Below are positions 27,556 to 38,300 of a DNA stretch of 64,000 bases, piece after piece; the first letter of the stretch is position 1, and each line of letters begins with the position of its first letter. The position numbers and the translations under genes were made by a program. A model generated the notes under the pieces. The model was not told the origin of the DNA and did no database searches. It was given only the letters and a program-made list of their open reading frames with translations. The stretch spans positions 62,001 to 126,000 of the forward strand of contig CANFJB010000005.1 in NCBI GenBank assembly GCA_947447375.1, given 5' to 3'. This DNA comes from Bacteroidota bacterium. GTDB lineage: Bacteria; Bacteroidota; Bacteroidia; Flavobacteriales; Flavobacteriaceae.

Positions 27556-28032
27556 TTAAAATCTAAAATGTGAGAATGCTTTATTTGCTTCAGCCATTTT
27601 GTGAGTATCCATTCTCTTTTTAACAGCAGCACCTTCTTCTTTAGCCGCAGCTAAACATTCTGACGCTAGTCTTTGAGCCATAGATTTCTCATTTCTTCTT
27701 CTAGAATAAAGTATTAACCACTTCATTGCCATAGAAATTTTTCTGTCTGGTCTGATTTGCATTGGAATTTGGAATGTAGCTCCACCTACTCTACGACTAC
27801 GTACTTCTACGTGAGGCATAACGTTAGTTAAAGCATCTTTCCAGATTTCTAATGCTGCTTTTTCTGAATCTTGCTTTTTTGATTCTATGATATCAATTGC
27901 ATCATAAAATACTTTAAAAGCTGTTGATTTTTTCCCGTCCCACATTAAGTTGTTTACAAAACGGGTTACCAGCTGGTCATTAAACCTTGGATCTGGTAAA
28001 AGTGGTCTTTTCTTTGCCGCTCTTTTTCTCAT
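27556..28032 (-). CDS. rpsG: 30S ribosomal protein S7
   Basis: 158 residues: [99 protein letters not shown], the S7 signature. It nucleates 30S head assembly and contacts E-site tRNA. In E. coli S7 represses the str operon by binding between rpsL and rpsG; the 58-nt gap here holds a 9-bp hairpin (28054-28076). Confidence 0.98.
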   Translation of the reverse strand: MRKRAAKKRPLLPDPRFNDQLVTRFVNNLMWDGKKSTAFKVFYDAIDIIESKKQDSEKAALEIWKDALTNVMPHVEVRSRRVGGATFQIPMQIRPDRKISMAMKWLILYSRRRNEKSMAQRLASECLAAAKEEGAAVKKRMDTHKMAEANKAFSHFRF

Positions 28033-28053
28033 TTCTTTGTTTTTTGGCTTTTG

Positions 28054-28076
28054 GCTATTAGCTTTATGCTAACAGC
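28054..28076 (-). promoter_or_regulatory. Hairpin in the rpsL-rpsG gap
   Basis: Minus strand GCTGTTAGC-ATAAA-GCTAATAGC forms 9 pairs (one G-U), 21 nt before the rpsG ATG. No U-run follows. It sits where S7 acts in E. coli; a similar role is inference. Confidence 0.4.
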
Positions 28077-28090
28077 TAAAGGCTTTTAAA

Positions 28091-28474
28091 TTACTTTTTT
28101 GCTTCTTTTGGGCGTTTTGCTCCGTACTTAGATCTTCTTTGTGTTCTTCCTGCTACACCTGATGTATCAAGCGCACCACGCACAATGTGGTATCTTACTC
28201 CTGGCAAATCTTTTACCCTTCCACCCCTAACTAATACTATCGAGTGCTCTTGTAGATTGTGTCCTTCTCCAGGGATATAGGCATTTACCTCATTACCATT
28301 TGTCAAACGTACACGCGCTACTTTACGCATTGCAGAGTTTGGTTTTTTTGGTGTAGTAGTGTAAACACGCGTACAAACCCCTCTTCTTTGAGGACAAGAA
28401 TCTAAAGCAACCGATTTACTCTTCTTAGTTATCTGAGTTCTTCCTGTTCTTACTAATTGTTGAATTGTTGGCAT
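28091..28474 (-). CDS. rpsL: 30S ribosomal protein S12
   Basis: 127 residues: [75 protein letters not shown]. The lysines linked to streptomycin resistance (Lys43 and Lys88 with Met as 1) are wild type, so the strain is probably not a streptomycin-resistant rpsL mutant. The conserved loop contributes to decoding. First gene of the super-operon, with a strong promoter 53 nt upstream. Confidence 0.98.
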
Positions 28475-28526
28475 AATTAATACTAAAAATTACTTTATAT
28501 TAAATTTCCCGCTTTTTACGGGGTTG

Positions 28527-28557
28527 CAAATATACAAATTATTTTTTTTTATCCAAA
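28527..28557 (-). promoter_or_regulatory. Promoter of the str-S10-spc-alpha cluster
   Basis: Minus strand: TTTG (-33, 28557-28554), a 19-nt spacer, then TATATTTG (-7, 28534-28527). Both boxes match the Bacteroidota consensus with the right spacing, making this the best promoter in the window. The leader to the rpsL ATG is about 50 nt and begins with a small CCCG/CGGG hairpin. Confidence 0.8.
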
Positions 28558-28656
28558 TCCTAATTCATTAATTTTCAAAGGATTTTAAAATTGCCTCATT
28601 TTATTATACTATTTTACTATTTTTACGTTACATAAATATACGAATTGGATCTCAAA

Positions 28657-30327
28657 TTGAAAAAATCAATCTTATTTATCTTTATCATTTTAACTTCAAA
28701 TGTCGTTGTGGCACAAAATAGTTATTTGAAAATTGAGAGCGCCGCCAATAATGATAATAAAATAATTGATTCTATAGGATACAGTACTAAACATGCTTCC
28801 GCAAAAGCCGTGTTTGACGAATTTCAATTGGTTTCAACCAAATTAATGAAGCTTGGTTATATAAACGCCGAACTCATTAGTAATAACAAGATAAATGACA
28901 GCACTTTTTTATTTGAAATTAACTTAAAAAAAAGAACCAATTTTATACATATATATATAGGTAGAAATTCATCTTTAAAAAAGCTCACTAAAGCATTCCA
29001 AAAAAGTGATACGATTAGTGTGAAAATCGGCGAAACCGAAAGTTATTTGAATGCGTTACTAAATGAGTTGGAATTCAAGGGATATTCATTAGCAAAATTG
29101 AAATTAATTAATTTTCAAAGTAAAAACAATTCACTTTATGCAGAGTTATTTCTTGACCAAGGAAATCTTAGAGTTTTAAATAATATTGTTATTAAAGGTT
29201 ATGATAAATTTCCAGAAAGTCATAAAAAAGAGATTCTAAGAATTTTTAAAAATAAAACCTTCAATCAAGACAACCTAAGCAAAGTTCATAATGCGTTTGA
29301 GCAATTTCGATTTGTCAATCAAATAAAATATCCCGAGATACTATTCACAAAAGACACTACTAAGATTTATGTATACCTTGAAAAAGCCAAAGCCAATAAA
29401 TTTGATGGTTATATCGGTTTTTCAAACGACAAGAAAAACAATTTAGAACTCAACGGTTACCTTGATCTTTTATTAGTTAATATTATGAATGCCGGTGAAA
29501 ATTTATCGCTCTATTGGAAAAGCGATAGCGGGAATCAAAAAACCTTTAATTTGGGTATAGAAGTCCCTTATATTTTTAAAAGTCCCATTGGTATTAAAGC
29601 CAATTTGAATATTTACAAGCAAGACAGCATCTTCCAAAACGCCAAAACAGCAATTGATGTTGGTTATTTTTTTAATTACAATAGCCGTTTGTATTTGGGC
29701 TATCAATCAGCGGAATCGAGCGATATTCAAAAGACCAATAATTCAACCATTCGAGACTATAGTAATTCATTTGTAACTACAAACTTTGAATATAGTAACC
29801 TTGACAAGTCCAATTTTTTATTTCCTGAAAAAACGAAATTAAGTTCAAAAATTGGTTATGGTTCTCGTTACTCAAATTCTAACAACTACCAACAATTTTT
29901 TGCCAACCTCGATATTAGTCATTCTTTATATTTAAATGATAGAAACAGTCTCTACTTAAAATCTCGGAATTACTATTTGCAAAGCGATCAATACATTATA
30001 AATGAATTGTACCGTTTTGGTGGAATCAATTCTATTCGAGGTTTTAATGAAAATAGTCTTCAAGGTAATTTTTTTAGTTCTTTATTATCAGAATACCGTT
30101 ATTTAGTATCACCTGATCTTTATGTTCATTCTCTATTAGATTACGGTTATTATTCTGACGCAACTAGTTCAAAAAAAGATAATTTATTTGGATTTGGTTT
30201 CGGATTCGGCTTACTTACAAAAAATGGCCTGCTTAACATGGTTTATGCCAATGGTAGCGCAAGAAATCAAAAAATTCAACTCTCCAATTCAGTAGTTCAC
30301 TTGAGCTTAAAATTAGATTTATTTTAG
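28657..30327 (+). CDS. Omp85/BamA-type outer-membrane protein with short POTRA region
   Basis: About 556 residues. Signal peptide MKKSILFIFIILTSNVVVAQ begins at a TTG (28657); another in-frame TTG at 28645 would add four residues, and no ATG fits. After ~150 residues of irregular sequence comes a POTRA-like segment (NNIVIKGYDKFPESHKKEILRIF...), then a barrel with the Omp85 hallmark RFGGINSIRGF near residue 455 and a terminal Phe (LSLKLDLF). It is shorter than BamA (usually about 800 residues or more). It may insert or export specific partners rather than be the general BamA. It is divergent from rpsL and 95 nt upstream of a SusC gene. Confidence 0.75.
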   Translation: MKKSILFIFIILTSNVVVAQNSYLKIESAANNDNKIIDSIGYSTKHASAKAVFDEFQLVSTKLMKLGYINAELISNNKINDSTFLFEINLKKRTNFIHIYIGRNSSLKKLTKAFQKSDTISVKIGETESYLNALLNELEFKGYSLAKLKLINFQSKNNSLYAELFLDQGNLRVLNNIVIKGYDKFPESHKKEILRIFKNKTFNQDNLSKVHNAFEQFRFVNQIKYPEILFTKDTTKIYVYLEKAKANKFDGYIGFSNDKKNNLELNGYLDLLLVNIMNAGENLSLYWKSDSGNQKTFNLGIEVPYIFKSPIGIKANLNIYKQDSIFQNAKTAIDVGYFFNYNSRLYLGYQSAESSDIQKTNNSTIRDYSNSFVTTNFEYSNLDKSNFLFPEKTKLSSKIGYGSRYSNSNNYQQFFANLDISHSLYLNDRNSLYLKSRNYYLQSDQYIINELYRFGGINSIRGFNENSLQGNFFSSLLSEYRYLVSPDLYVHSLLDYGYYSDATSSKKDNLFGFGFGFGLLTKNGLLNMVYANGSARNQKIQLSNSVVHLSLKLDLF

Positions 30328-30422
30328 AATTGTTTATTTTTTTTTAATAAAGTTTCGACAATGTTTGTTTTTTTAAGAATTATTTATGAAATTTGTTATC
30401 TAACTAATTCAAATAAAAAAGT

Positions 30423-33400
30423 ATGAGATCAAAGTTCAAATGGTTGTTTACGCTACTAATCGCGTTAACTATGCAGTTCTCCTATGCACAGGAGAAAACT
30501 GTTACAGGTATTGTATCTGACAAATCAGGTCCGTTACCAGGTGCAAATGTTGTGATTCAAGGTACTAAAACCGGGACACAAACTGATGTTGATGGAAAGT
30601 ATTCTATCAAAGCAAAAGCAGGAGACCTATTGGTATTCTCTTTTGTTGGAATGAATGAAACTACCGCTAAAGTAGGATCTTCCAGTACTGTTAATGTAAA
30701 AATGCAGGATGGAGTGAAATTACAAGAAGTAGTAGTTTCTCAAGGTTACCGAAATGTAACCAAAAAAACCGCGGTGGTTTCACTTGCCTCTGTTTCATCT
30801 GAGACAATTGGAAATCGTCCTAACGCGAATGCAATTAACACTATTCAAGGGCAATTAGCTGGGGTAAACATTTCTGCTAATACAGGTCAACCAGGTGCAA
30901 AATCTTCAGTTATTATTAGAGGGGTAGGTTCTTTAACCGGTAATACTGATCCTTTGTATGTTGTGGATGGTTTCCCTTCAAACAGTGATAACTTTAGAAC
31001 TATTAACCCGAACGATATTGAATCTGTAACGGTATTGAAAGATGCTGCGGCAGTATCTGAATATGGAAATAGAGGTTCAAACGGGGTTATCGTAATTAAA
31101 ACGAAGCAAGGAAAATTTGGCGATTCTAAAACTACGTTCAAATACGATTCTCAATATGGTACTGGTTATTTACAAAGCCCAAAATACAGTTATGCAAATT
31201 CAAAACAATTACTTAAAATTGAGAAAAATTTAGGTACTGGTTTGGGAGCTACTTTAACAGATGCTCAAATTGCTGCTTGGACAATCGACACGGATTGGGT
31301 AAATTATTTCTTCCGTCCTTCAACTTCGGTTTCACACAACGTTAGTATTGAAAATAACGGAAAAAACAGTAACTCTTTTACCTCTGTAGGTTATTTTAAA
31401 CAAGATGGTATTCTTAAAACTACTGGTTTAAGCAGATTTACTTTTAGAAACAACATCAATGGTAGATCATCTAATGAAAAATTTAAGTATGCTTTTAATA
31501 CTTCTTTTGGATATTCTAAAAACAACGAAGCTACTAGTTTAGGTACAGGTGGAATCAATAGAAACTATGTAACTGGAGCCTTTTTAGGTGCTACTTACCT
31601 TTCACCAGATGCTTACACTGGTTCTGCATCGGCATATAGTTTATATAGTTCTTCTGGTTTGTTATCAACTCCAATTATTTTGATTGATAAATTGAAAACT
31701 TATGAGAACTTAACCGACGAAATTCGTGTTGATGTTGTAGCAGATTTATCATACAAGATCGCCAAAGATTTCACTTTAAAAAATAGATCTAGTAGCCAAT
31801 TAATCAGCAATAGATTCTTCCAATCAGAAGGACCTAACTGTTTTAATGCTTTATTATTCTCTTCAACACCTGGAGGAGTTTCTTCTTTAAATGGAGGTAA
31901 CTACAATGGTTTTGAAGACGTAAATCAAAGAAGAGAATTTTACTTTACAAACTTATCTCAATTGGGTTATACTAAAGAAATTGGATTACACACTTTCAAT
32001 GCTTTTGCTAACTTTGAGTACAGCCATTCTCGTTTACATACAAACAATCTAAGAAGAAACGGTTTAATACCAGGTGTATATGTTCCTAACACAGGAGCTG
32101 GTTATGCTGCCGATGTAAGTACAAATGACTTTTATGTTCCAACTGCTTCTGTAAGCCAATTAAGAAATGACTTAATTTCTTACTTCGGATCTGCTGATTA
32201 CGACTACAATAAAAAATATGGTGTAGTAGCAACTATGAGAAGAGACGGAACTTCAAGATTTACTGAGAATTATCAATGGGGTAACTTCTGGTCTATCGGT
32301 GCTAGATGGAATATGGATGAAGAAGCTTTCATGGATAATGTTACTTTCGTAAATTCATTAAAATTAAGAGGTTCTTATGGAACGGTAGGAAATCAAAGAA
32401 TTGTTGCAGGTACGGTATTTGCTGGAATCAACCCTCCAGGTTTTGCTGATATCTATGGGGTTACTACTAATACTTATAATGGCGGTAACGGATATTCAAT
32501 TGCTTTTGGTTACCCAGATTTAAGATGGGAAACTACTAAACAATACAATATTGGTGCTGATTTTGAATTGAATAATTCAAGAATTAGAGGATCTTTTGAT
32601 TACTATAATAGAGCGACTTACGATCAATTGTTAACTGCTCCAGTTACTCCAACTTCAGGGGTTTCAAGTATCGCAAGAAACTCAATGGCAACAGTAACAA
32701 ACAAAGGTTTTGAATTGAATTTAACCTATGATTTAATTAAAGCAAATGATTTTACTTTAACATTAAAGGCGAACGGTTCTTATAATGACAATAAAGTTAG
32801 TAAAATTGAAAATTCAGTTGGTTATCTCTTAAACGGAAACTACATTTCACAAAATGGAGGTTCTATTTATGAGCCATATGTTTACCACTATTTAGGAGTT
32901 AATCCTGCAAATGGTAACTTATTGTTTGAATCGGCAAATGGAACTCCAACTGAAAGTCCTGTAGCAGCAGATAAAAAAGCGGCTGGACTTAATTATGTTC
33001 CTGTATATTCAGGAGGTTTTGGTTTTGATTTAAATTACAAAGGTTTCTTCGCTTCTACATTATTCACTTATGCTTATAAAGTAGTTCGTTTTGATTACGA
33101 TATGAGCTCATTATATAGTAGAGGAAATATTGGTAATTTTGTAGTAAGTTCTGACATGTTAAATGCTTGGACTCCAACCAATACAAATACTGATGTGCCT
33201 GCTTTATCTGCTGGAAATTTAAGCGTTGGAGATCTATCAGACCGTTTCTTGAGAGACGCTTCTTTTGTACGTTTAAGAAACGTTCAAATTGGATATAATG
33301 TTCCTAAAAAATATTTAGGCAACTCTTTCATCACAGATCTATCCTTTACATTACAAGGTGAAAACTTATACAATTTCACAAAATGGCAAGGTTTTGATCC

Positions 33401-33479
33401 AGAAAGTGATAGAACAGCGGACAACTACCAGTATCCAACTCCAAAATTATACACTTTTGGTTTACAAGTTAAATTTTAA
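30423..33479 (+). CDS. SusC/RagA-type TonB-dependent outer-membrane transporter, pair 1
   Basis: 1018 residues with a signal peptide (cleavage after SYAQ, residue 22). A carboxypeptidase-D-like domain follows (VTGIVSDKSGPLPGANVVIQGT, GDLLVFSFVGM). The TonB box region is around LQEVVV. The plug has INTIQGQLAGVNIS, SVIIRGVGSL, PLYVVDGFP, and VTVLKDAAAVSEYGNRGSNGVIVIKTK. The barrel ends ...YTFGLQVKF. It imports a ligand across the outer membrane together with the SusD-like lipoprotein encoded 11 nt downstream. No enzyme, sensor or sigma/anti-sigma genes adjoin, so the substrate cannot be inferred. Confidence 0.95.
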   Translation: MRSKFKWLFTLLIALTMQFSYAQEKTVTGIVSDKSGPLPGANVVIQGTKTGTQTDVDGKYSIKAKAGDLLVFSFVGMNETTAKVGSSSTVNVKMQDGVKLQEVVVSQGYRNVTKKTAVVSLASVSSETIGNRPNANAINTIQGQLAGVNISANTGQPGAKSSVIIRGVGSLTGNTDPLYVVDGFPSNSDNFRTINPNDIESVTVLKDAAAVSEYGNRGSNGVIVIKTKQGKFGDSKTTFKYDSQYGTGYLQSPKYSYANSKQLLKIEKNLGTGLGATLTDAQIAAWTIDTDWVNYFFRPSTSVSHNVSIENNGKNSNSFTSVGYFKQDGILKTTGLSRFTFRNNINGRSSNEKFKYAFNTSFGYSKNNEATSLGTGGINRNYVTGAFLGATYLSPDAYTGSASAYSLYSSSGLLSTPIILIDKLKTYENLTDEIRVDVVADLSYKIAKDFTLKNRSSSQLISNRFFQSEGPNCFNALLFSSTPGGVSSLNGGNYNGFEDVNQRREFYFTNLSQLGYTKEIGLHTFNAFANFEYSHSRLHTNNLRRNGLIPGVYVPNTGAGYAADVSTNDFYVPTASVSQLRNDLISYFGSADYDYNKKYGVVATMRRDGTSRFTENYQWGNFWSIGARWNMDEEAFMDNVTFVNSLKLRGSYGTVGNQRIVAGTVFAGINPPGFADIYGVTTNTYNGGNGYSIAFGYPDLRWETTKQYNIGADFELNNSRIRGSFDYYNRATYDQLLTAPVTPTSGVSSIARNSMATVTNKGFELNLTYDLIKANDFTLTLKANGSYNDNKVSKIENSVGYLLNGNYISQNGGSIYEPYVYHYLGVNPANGNLLFESANGTPTESPVAADKKAAGLNYVPVYSGGFGFDLNYKGFFASTLFTYAYKVVRFDYDMSSLYSRGNIGNFVVSSDMLNAWTPTNTNTDVPALSAGNLSVGDLSDRFLRDASFVRLRNVQIGYNVPKKYLGNSFITDLSFTLQGENLYNFTKWQGFDPESDRTADNYQYPTPKLYTFGLQVKF

Positions 33480-33490
33480 TTAGACGAATT

Positions 33491-35050
33491 ATGAAAAAAA
33501 TATATGGATTAATGTTATTGAGTTTGTCACTATTTGTTTCTTGTGACAACGAATTAGAACCTTTTACTCCGGGTTCACTTACGGAAGAGGTTGCTATTAC
33601 AACAAGTTCAGATCTTACCAGATTAATGAACTCAGGAATGAACCTGATGACCAATAGAGCTGAATATGTGTTTACTTCTGTATTTACAGACGAAGCTTCT
33701 ATGGGCAGCAACAATGGTGGTCAAGGTATAAATCAAGAGTTTGTCTTTTTAATGCAACCTAATGATGCCTCTGCAACAGCAATTTGGTCTTCAAGTTATG
33801 CAGCAATCTCTAGATTCAATCGTGTAATTCAGTTTTCATCATCTGTAGTTCCTACAAGTGCTGCTGATACTGAATTAATCAACAGAGCAAAAGCAGAAGC
33901 TTTAGTATTAAGAGCGGTTTGTCATTTGAAAATAATGTCATACTTCTCTCCAGATCCTAAAGATAATAATGCTTTAGCTGGTGTGTTGGCAAATAGAATT
34001 ATCGCTACCTCTGAAACACCTGTAAGAGCTACAAATGGTGATTTCTATGCGTCTATCCATGCAGATCTAGATCAAGCATTGGCTATTTATGCAACTAATA
34101 CAGCTCCTGCTTATACCACTAAAACAATATTTGCTTCAAAAGCATTAGCTCAAGCTATTAAAGCGCGTGCTTATGCATTGAAAGGAGATTATACCAATGC
34201 ATTAACTTTTGCTGACCAGGTAATCAATACTTCTGGAATAACATTAGCAACTACTCAAGCTGAATATAATGCTGTATTTCATACTCACAATGAGGCAGCA
34301 GGAAAAGAAGTTATCTTTAGATTAAAAAGAACAGTTCAGCAAAACGTACAAACTACCAACCTTCACAACGGATGGTGTTCTATAAATAACAAAAGAAATG
34401 GCGCTCCGTTCTATGAAGTAAGTAGAGCATTGTATAATAAATTTGATGCTACCCGTTTATCTGGAGGAGACTACCGATATGGAACTAATATTTATGTTAA
34501 TGCATTGGATGCTGCCGGAAGTTCATTGATTGATGCTAATTATACCACTTCAGCAGATGTAAAAAATTCAGATATCCTTGTTTTACAAAAACATGGAGGT
34601 CAAAGTGCAGTAACAGGAGCTAATACTTACAATCCTGATTTCATGGTATGTAGATTATCCGAAATGTATTTTATAAGAGCTGAAGCTAAAGTGGCTGCAG
34701 GAGATTTAACAGGTGCTGGAGTAGCGTTAAAAGCTATTTTAGATGCTCGTTTCACAACTCCTCAAGCTGCGCCAGTATTTGCTAATGCACAAGCAGCTTG
34801 GAAAGGAATTCTTGACGAAAGAAGAAAAGAATTATCTTTTGAAGGGTTCCGTTTTATAGACATGAAGCGTTTAGGAACTTTAGCAGGGGCAACTTTAGAT
34901 AGAGACCCAGCAGATTATGCTTCATCAGCTTGGAATATTCCAGCAGCAAATCCTACTAATTTACCTTTAACAAGTTACAAATGGGCTTTACCAATCCCAC
35001 AAGATGAGTTAAATGCAAATAGTACTATTCAACAAAATACAGGATATTAA
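33491..35050 (+). CDS. SusD/RagB-type lipoprotein, pair 1
   Basis: 519 residues. Lipoprotein signal peptide with Cys18 in LFVSC followed by DNELEP. The body is helical, with TPR-like segments (LINRAKAEALVLRAVCHLKIMSYFSPDP near residue 135) and the C-terminal RagB/SusD features (FMVCRLSEMYFIRAEAKVAAGD, WKGILDERRKELSFEGFRFIDMKRLG, KWALPIPQDELNANSTIQQNTGY), where the last stretch is the classic SusD ending. It is the surface lid that captures the ligand for the preceding SusC. Followed by a strong terminator. Confidence 0.95.
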   Translation: MKKIYGLMLLSLSLFVSCDNELEPFTPGSLTEEVAITTSSDLTRLMNSGMNLMTNRAEYVFTSVFTDEASMGSNNGGQGINQEFVFLMQPNDASATAIWSSSYAAISRFNRVIQFSSSVVPTSAADTELINRAKAEALVLRAVCHLKIMSYFSPDPKDNNALAGVLANRIIATSETPVRATNGDFYASIHADLDQALAIYATNTAPAYTTKTIFASKALAQAIKARAYALKGDYTNALTFADQVINTSGITLATTQAEYNAVFHTHNEAAGKEVIFRLKRTVQQNVQTTNLHNGWCSINNKRNGAPFYEVSRALYNKFDATRLSGGDYRYGTNIYVNALDAAGSSLIDANYTTSADVKNSDILVLQKHGGQSAVTGANTYNPDFMVCRLSEMYFIRAEAKVAAGDLTGAGVALKAILDARFTTPQAAPVFANAQAAWKGILDERRKELSFEGFRFIDMKRLGTLAGATLDRDPADYASSAWNIPAANPTNLPLTSYKWALPIPQDELNANSTIQQNTGY

Positions 35051-35073
35051 TAATTAAATATTCTTATTAGTAT

Positions 35074-35104
35074 AAAACCATCCCAATCGGGATGGTTTTT
35101 TTTT
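35074..35104 (+). terminator. Rho-independent terminator of SusC/SusD pair 1
   Basis: AAAACCATCCC-AATC-GGGATGGTTTT stem-loop followed by T's, 23 nt after the SusD stop. It isolates the first pair from the second transcriptionally. Confidence 0.93.
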
Positions 35105-35214
35105 GAATAATAGTTTTCCTAATTAACCTTCCTGCTAAATCTGTTATAAAGGTAATGAAAGTGCTACTTTTTTATATAAAAACTTGATTAATTCCGTTTA
35201 TTAAATTCGTAACG

Positions 35215-35250
35215 AATTGTATTAAAAATTGACTTTTTTTTAATACAATT
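35215..35250 (+). promoter_or_regulatory. 14-bp inverted repeat upstream of SusC/SusD pair 2
   Basis: Perfect arms AATTGTATTAAAAA (35215-35228) and TTTTTAATACAATT (35237-35250) with an 8-nt spacer (TTGACTTT). It ends 86 nt before the SusC start. It could be an operator for a dimeric regulator or an RNA hairpin in the leader; GTGTTTTTATT follows. Confidence 0.5.
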
Positions 35251-35336
35251 GTGTTTTTATTAAAAATTTGTTAAAAATTATTAGAAAAGTAATTGTTTTA
35301 TTGATAATTTTACAAACTAATTTTAACAAAATATTT

Positions 35337-38300
35337 ATGAAAGCCATTTACAATTTTCTATTAGCAGTAATAGTATTGCTAATCACGCAAATTTCATTTG
35401 CACAAGTTCAGAGCGTCTCCGGCGTTGTGACCGATCAAAGCGGGGTTCCCATACCAGGTGTGAACGTATCGGTCAAAAACAACAAAACTGGAACACAAAC
35501 TGATTTAGACGGGAAGTTCAAAATTACTGCAAGCCAAAACCAAGTATTGGTATTCAGTTTTCTAGGAATGAAAACAAAAGAAGTTACAGTAAAATCATCT
35601 GTTTTAAATTTAAAAATGGAAGATGATGCAACTGAATTAAAAGATGTAGTTGTTGGTGCCTTAGGTATTAAGAGAACTAAAGATGCTGTAACTTATGCAA
35701 ATAAGCAAATTAGTGCTGCAGAAATAACTCAAGCTAATAACCCTAATGTTGTTTCTAGTTTGACAGGTAAAGTTTCTGGATTAACGATTTCCAGTTTAAG
35801 TGGTGGGGTTTCTCCAAATCTAAGAATTATATTACGATCTGCTAGATCAATAACAGGGAATAACGAAGCCTTAGTTGTTATTGATAACGTAATTTCTACT
35901 GCTACCAACTTACAATTACTTTCTCCAGACTCTATTGAGTACGTAAACGTAATTAAAGGTTCTCAAGGAGGAGCCATATATGGTTCACAAGGAGTAAATG
36001 GGGTAATTATAGTTACTACTAAGAAAGGTTCAAAAACTGAAAAAATCACTTTTGGAGTTAATTCCTCTGTTGATTATGAATCGGTTAATTTCGTTGCGGA
36101 TAGACAACAAGAATACGGACAAGGATGGGCAAATGATCCGGGATTTAATTTTCCTAACCTACCAAACGGTAATCCTGATCCAAGAAATGGATCTGGTTTT
36201 GTTGTTTTTGAAAATGGATCATGGGGTCCTGCTTTCAACGACCCAAGATTTGTAGGTCAACAAGTTCCTGTAGGATTACCTCAAGCTGATGGAACATTCT
36301 TTATGACAGATTGGAAGCCAATTAAAAACAATATCAAAGATTTCTATAAAACAGGAGTTACTACACAAAATGGTTTCGACGTTAATACGGGTGGTCTTAA
36401 TTCTTACGTAACTTTAGGAGTAAACAAAAGAACCTCGGATTATGTTGTTGATGGAGACAAATTAGCTAAAACCTCTTTCAATTTAAGAGCTGGGAAAACA
36501 ATTGGGAAATTACAAATTGATGGTACAATAAATTATGCTACTCAAACTATATCACAAACAAGTGCAGACTTATTAGATGATTTGTTACAGGTAGCAATTA
36601 GTATCCCTATTTCAAGGTTTGCCAATTCAGGAAATGAGGGACACTGGACTGCATATGCAGACAATCCGTACTGGAAAAGTAAAGCGATAAGAAATGACAG
36701 TAGAACTGATTTTTTTAACGGTAGTGCTGCTTTAGCTTATGAATTCAACAAACATATTAGTGCCAACTATACTGCAAATGTTCAATTAAATACAATGGAT
36801 TCTCAATCACACAATGACGGATGGTTTAATGAAAATAAAGAAGTTAACTTTGGAGGATATAGTTATTACGGACAATCCGTTTACACACTAGGAGATTTAG
36901 GCCAAACAAATTCTCCTTCAAGTTACTCTGCTACACAATCTACATCCTCTACTTTTTATTCAGATTTAATTTTCAATTTAAATTACGATTTAACCAACGA
37001 TTTAAATTTTAAAGCTAACATTGGTAATAACATTCAAGATCAAAATTATAGAATTACTTCGCAGGGTGGAGACAAATTAGATATTCCTGGTTTTTATAAT
37101 ATAACAAATGTTTTACTTCCTACACAACCATTTAAACTTAATAATAAGGTAACAGAAAAAAGAAGAGTTGCTGGATTTTTAAATATCGACTTAAATTATA
37201 AAAGTTATTTGTTTTTAAATGCTAGTGCAAGAATTGAACAAGTAACGTCTGTTGCAAAATCATATCCTTATCCTTCTATTGGTGTTTCATTTATTCCAAC
37301 AAAAGCTTTTGACGGACTTAAATCAGATTATTTAAATTACTTAAAAGTAAATGCATCTTTAACTAGAGTAGGAAATTCATCAGCAGTAGAAGCTTATGAT
37401 ACTAATGAAATTGCTGTTCTGCCATCTGGTTTTCCATATGGAAGTTTGGGAGCACTAGGTTATAATAGAATACCAACAGATCCAAATATTCGTCCGGAGT
37501 TTGTAACAACTTTAGAGTTTGGAACACAAATAGGTTTGTTTAATGATAAAGTAACATTTGAAGGCACCTATTTCAGTACAAGAACAGATGATTTAATATC
37601 TAATAAAACCACTTCTACTGTTTCTGGATTACAAAATTTAAAAGGGAATATTGGATCTTTGGAAAGCAAAGGTTTTGAGTTAGACTTAGGATGTACTCCT
37701 GTAAAAACTAAGGATTTTAAATGGGATATAAAAACAAACTTTTCAACTTCAAAAACTAAGATAATTTCATTAGGAGACGGTGTTTCAAGCGTTAATTTAT
37801 TATCCACTTCAGAAGTTGGAATATTTGCTGAAGTTGGTGAAGATTTTCCATTAATTAAAGGTACAGCATTTGTGAGAGCTCCTAATGGAAGCATCATAGT
37901 AAATGCTGATGGAACTCCTCAAAAATCTTCTACTTTTCAAAAATTAGGAAAAGGAACTCCAGATTACATTTTAGGATTATCCAACTCCTTTGAATACAAA
38001 GGTTTAAAACTAACCTTTGTAGGTGATTATAGAGATGGGGCTTCTGCTTATTCAGAAGCAAAAAGATTATTGTTATTCACTGGAGGTGATTTAGAAACTG
38101 CTGGTTTTGATAGAACTAAGGGATATGTAATTCCAAATTCTGTTCAATACAGCGCTACTACCAATACCTATACTACTAACGTGACTCCTGCTTTAGGCGC
38201 AAACTATGCTAGTACTTTAAACTTTTTCACCACTACATGGAGAACAACTGGTGAAGCAAATATTGTAGATGCGGCAGCATTAAAAATTAGAGAAATTGCT

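Larger units (their letters stand above)
35051..35336. other. Intergenic region between the two SusC/SusD pairs
   Basis: 286 bp without a gene: the terminator of pair 1 (35074-35104), an AT-rich stretch with nothing recognisable (35105-35214), a long inverted repeat (35215-35250) and an AT-rich leader of 86 nt before the SusC ATG. A TTG-initiated extension of the SusC frame from 35268 is not supported, because the signal peptide starts at 35337. Confidence 0.75.

Noticed and set aside
28054..28076. Terminator between rpsL and rpsG
   Set aside because: The stem is not followed by a U-run and termination there would cut off the entire ribosomal cluster.
35268..35336. Upstream TTG extension of the second SusC gene
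   Set aside because: The extension has no family resemblance and would bury the signal peptide, which starts at the ATG 35337.
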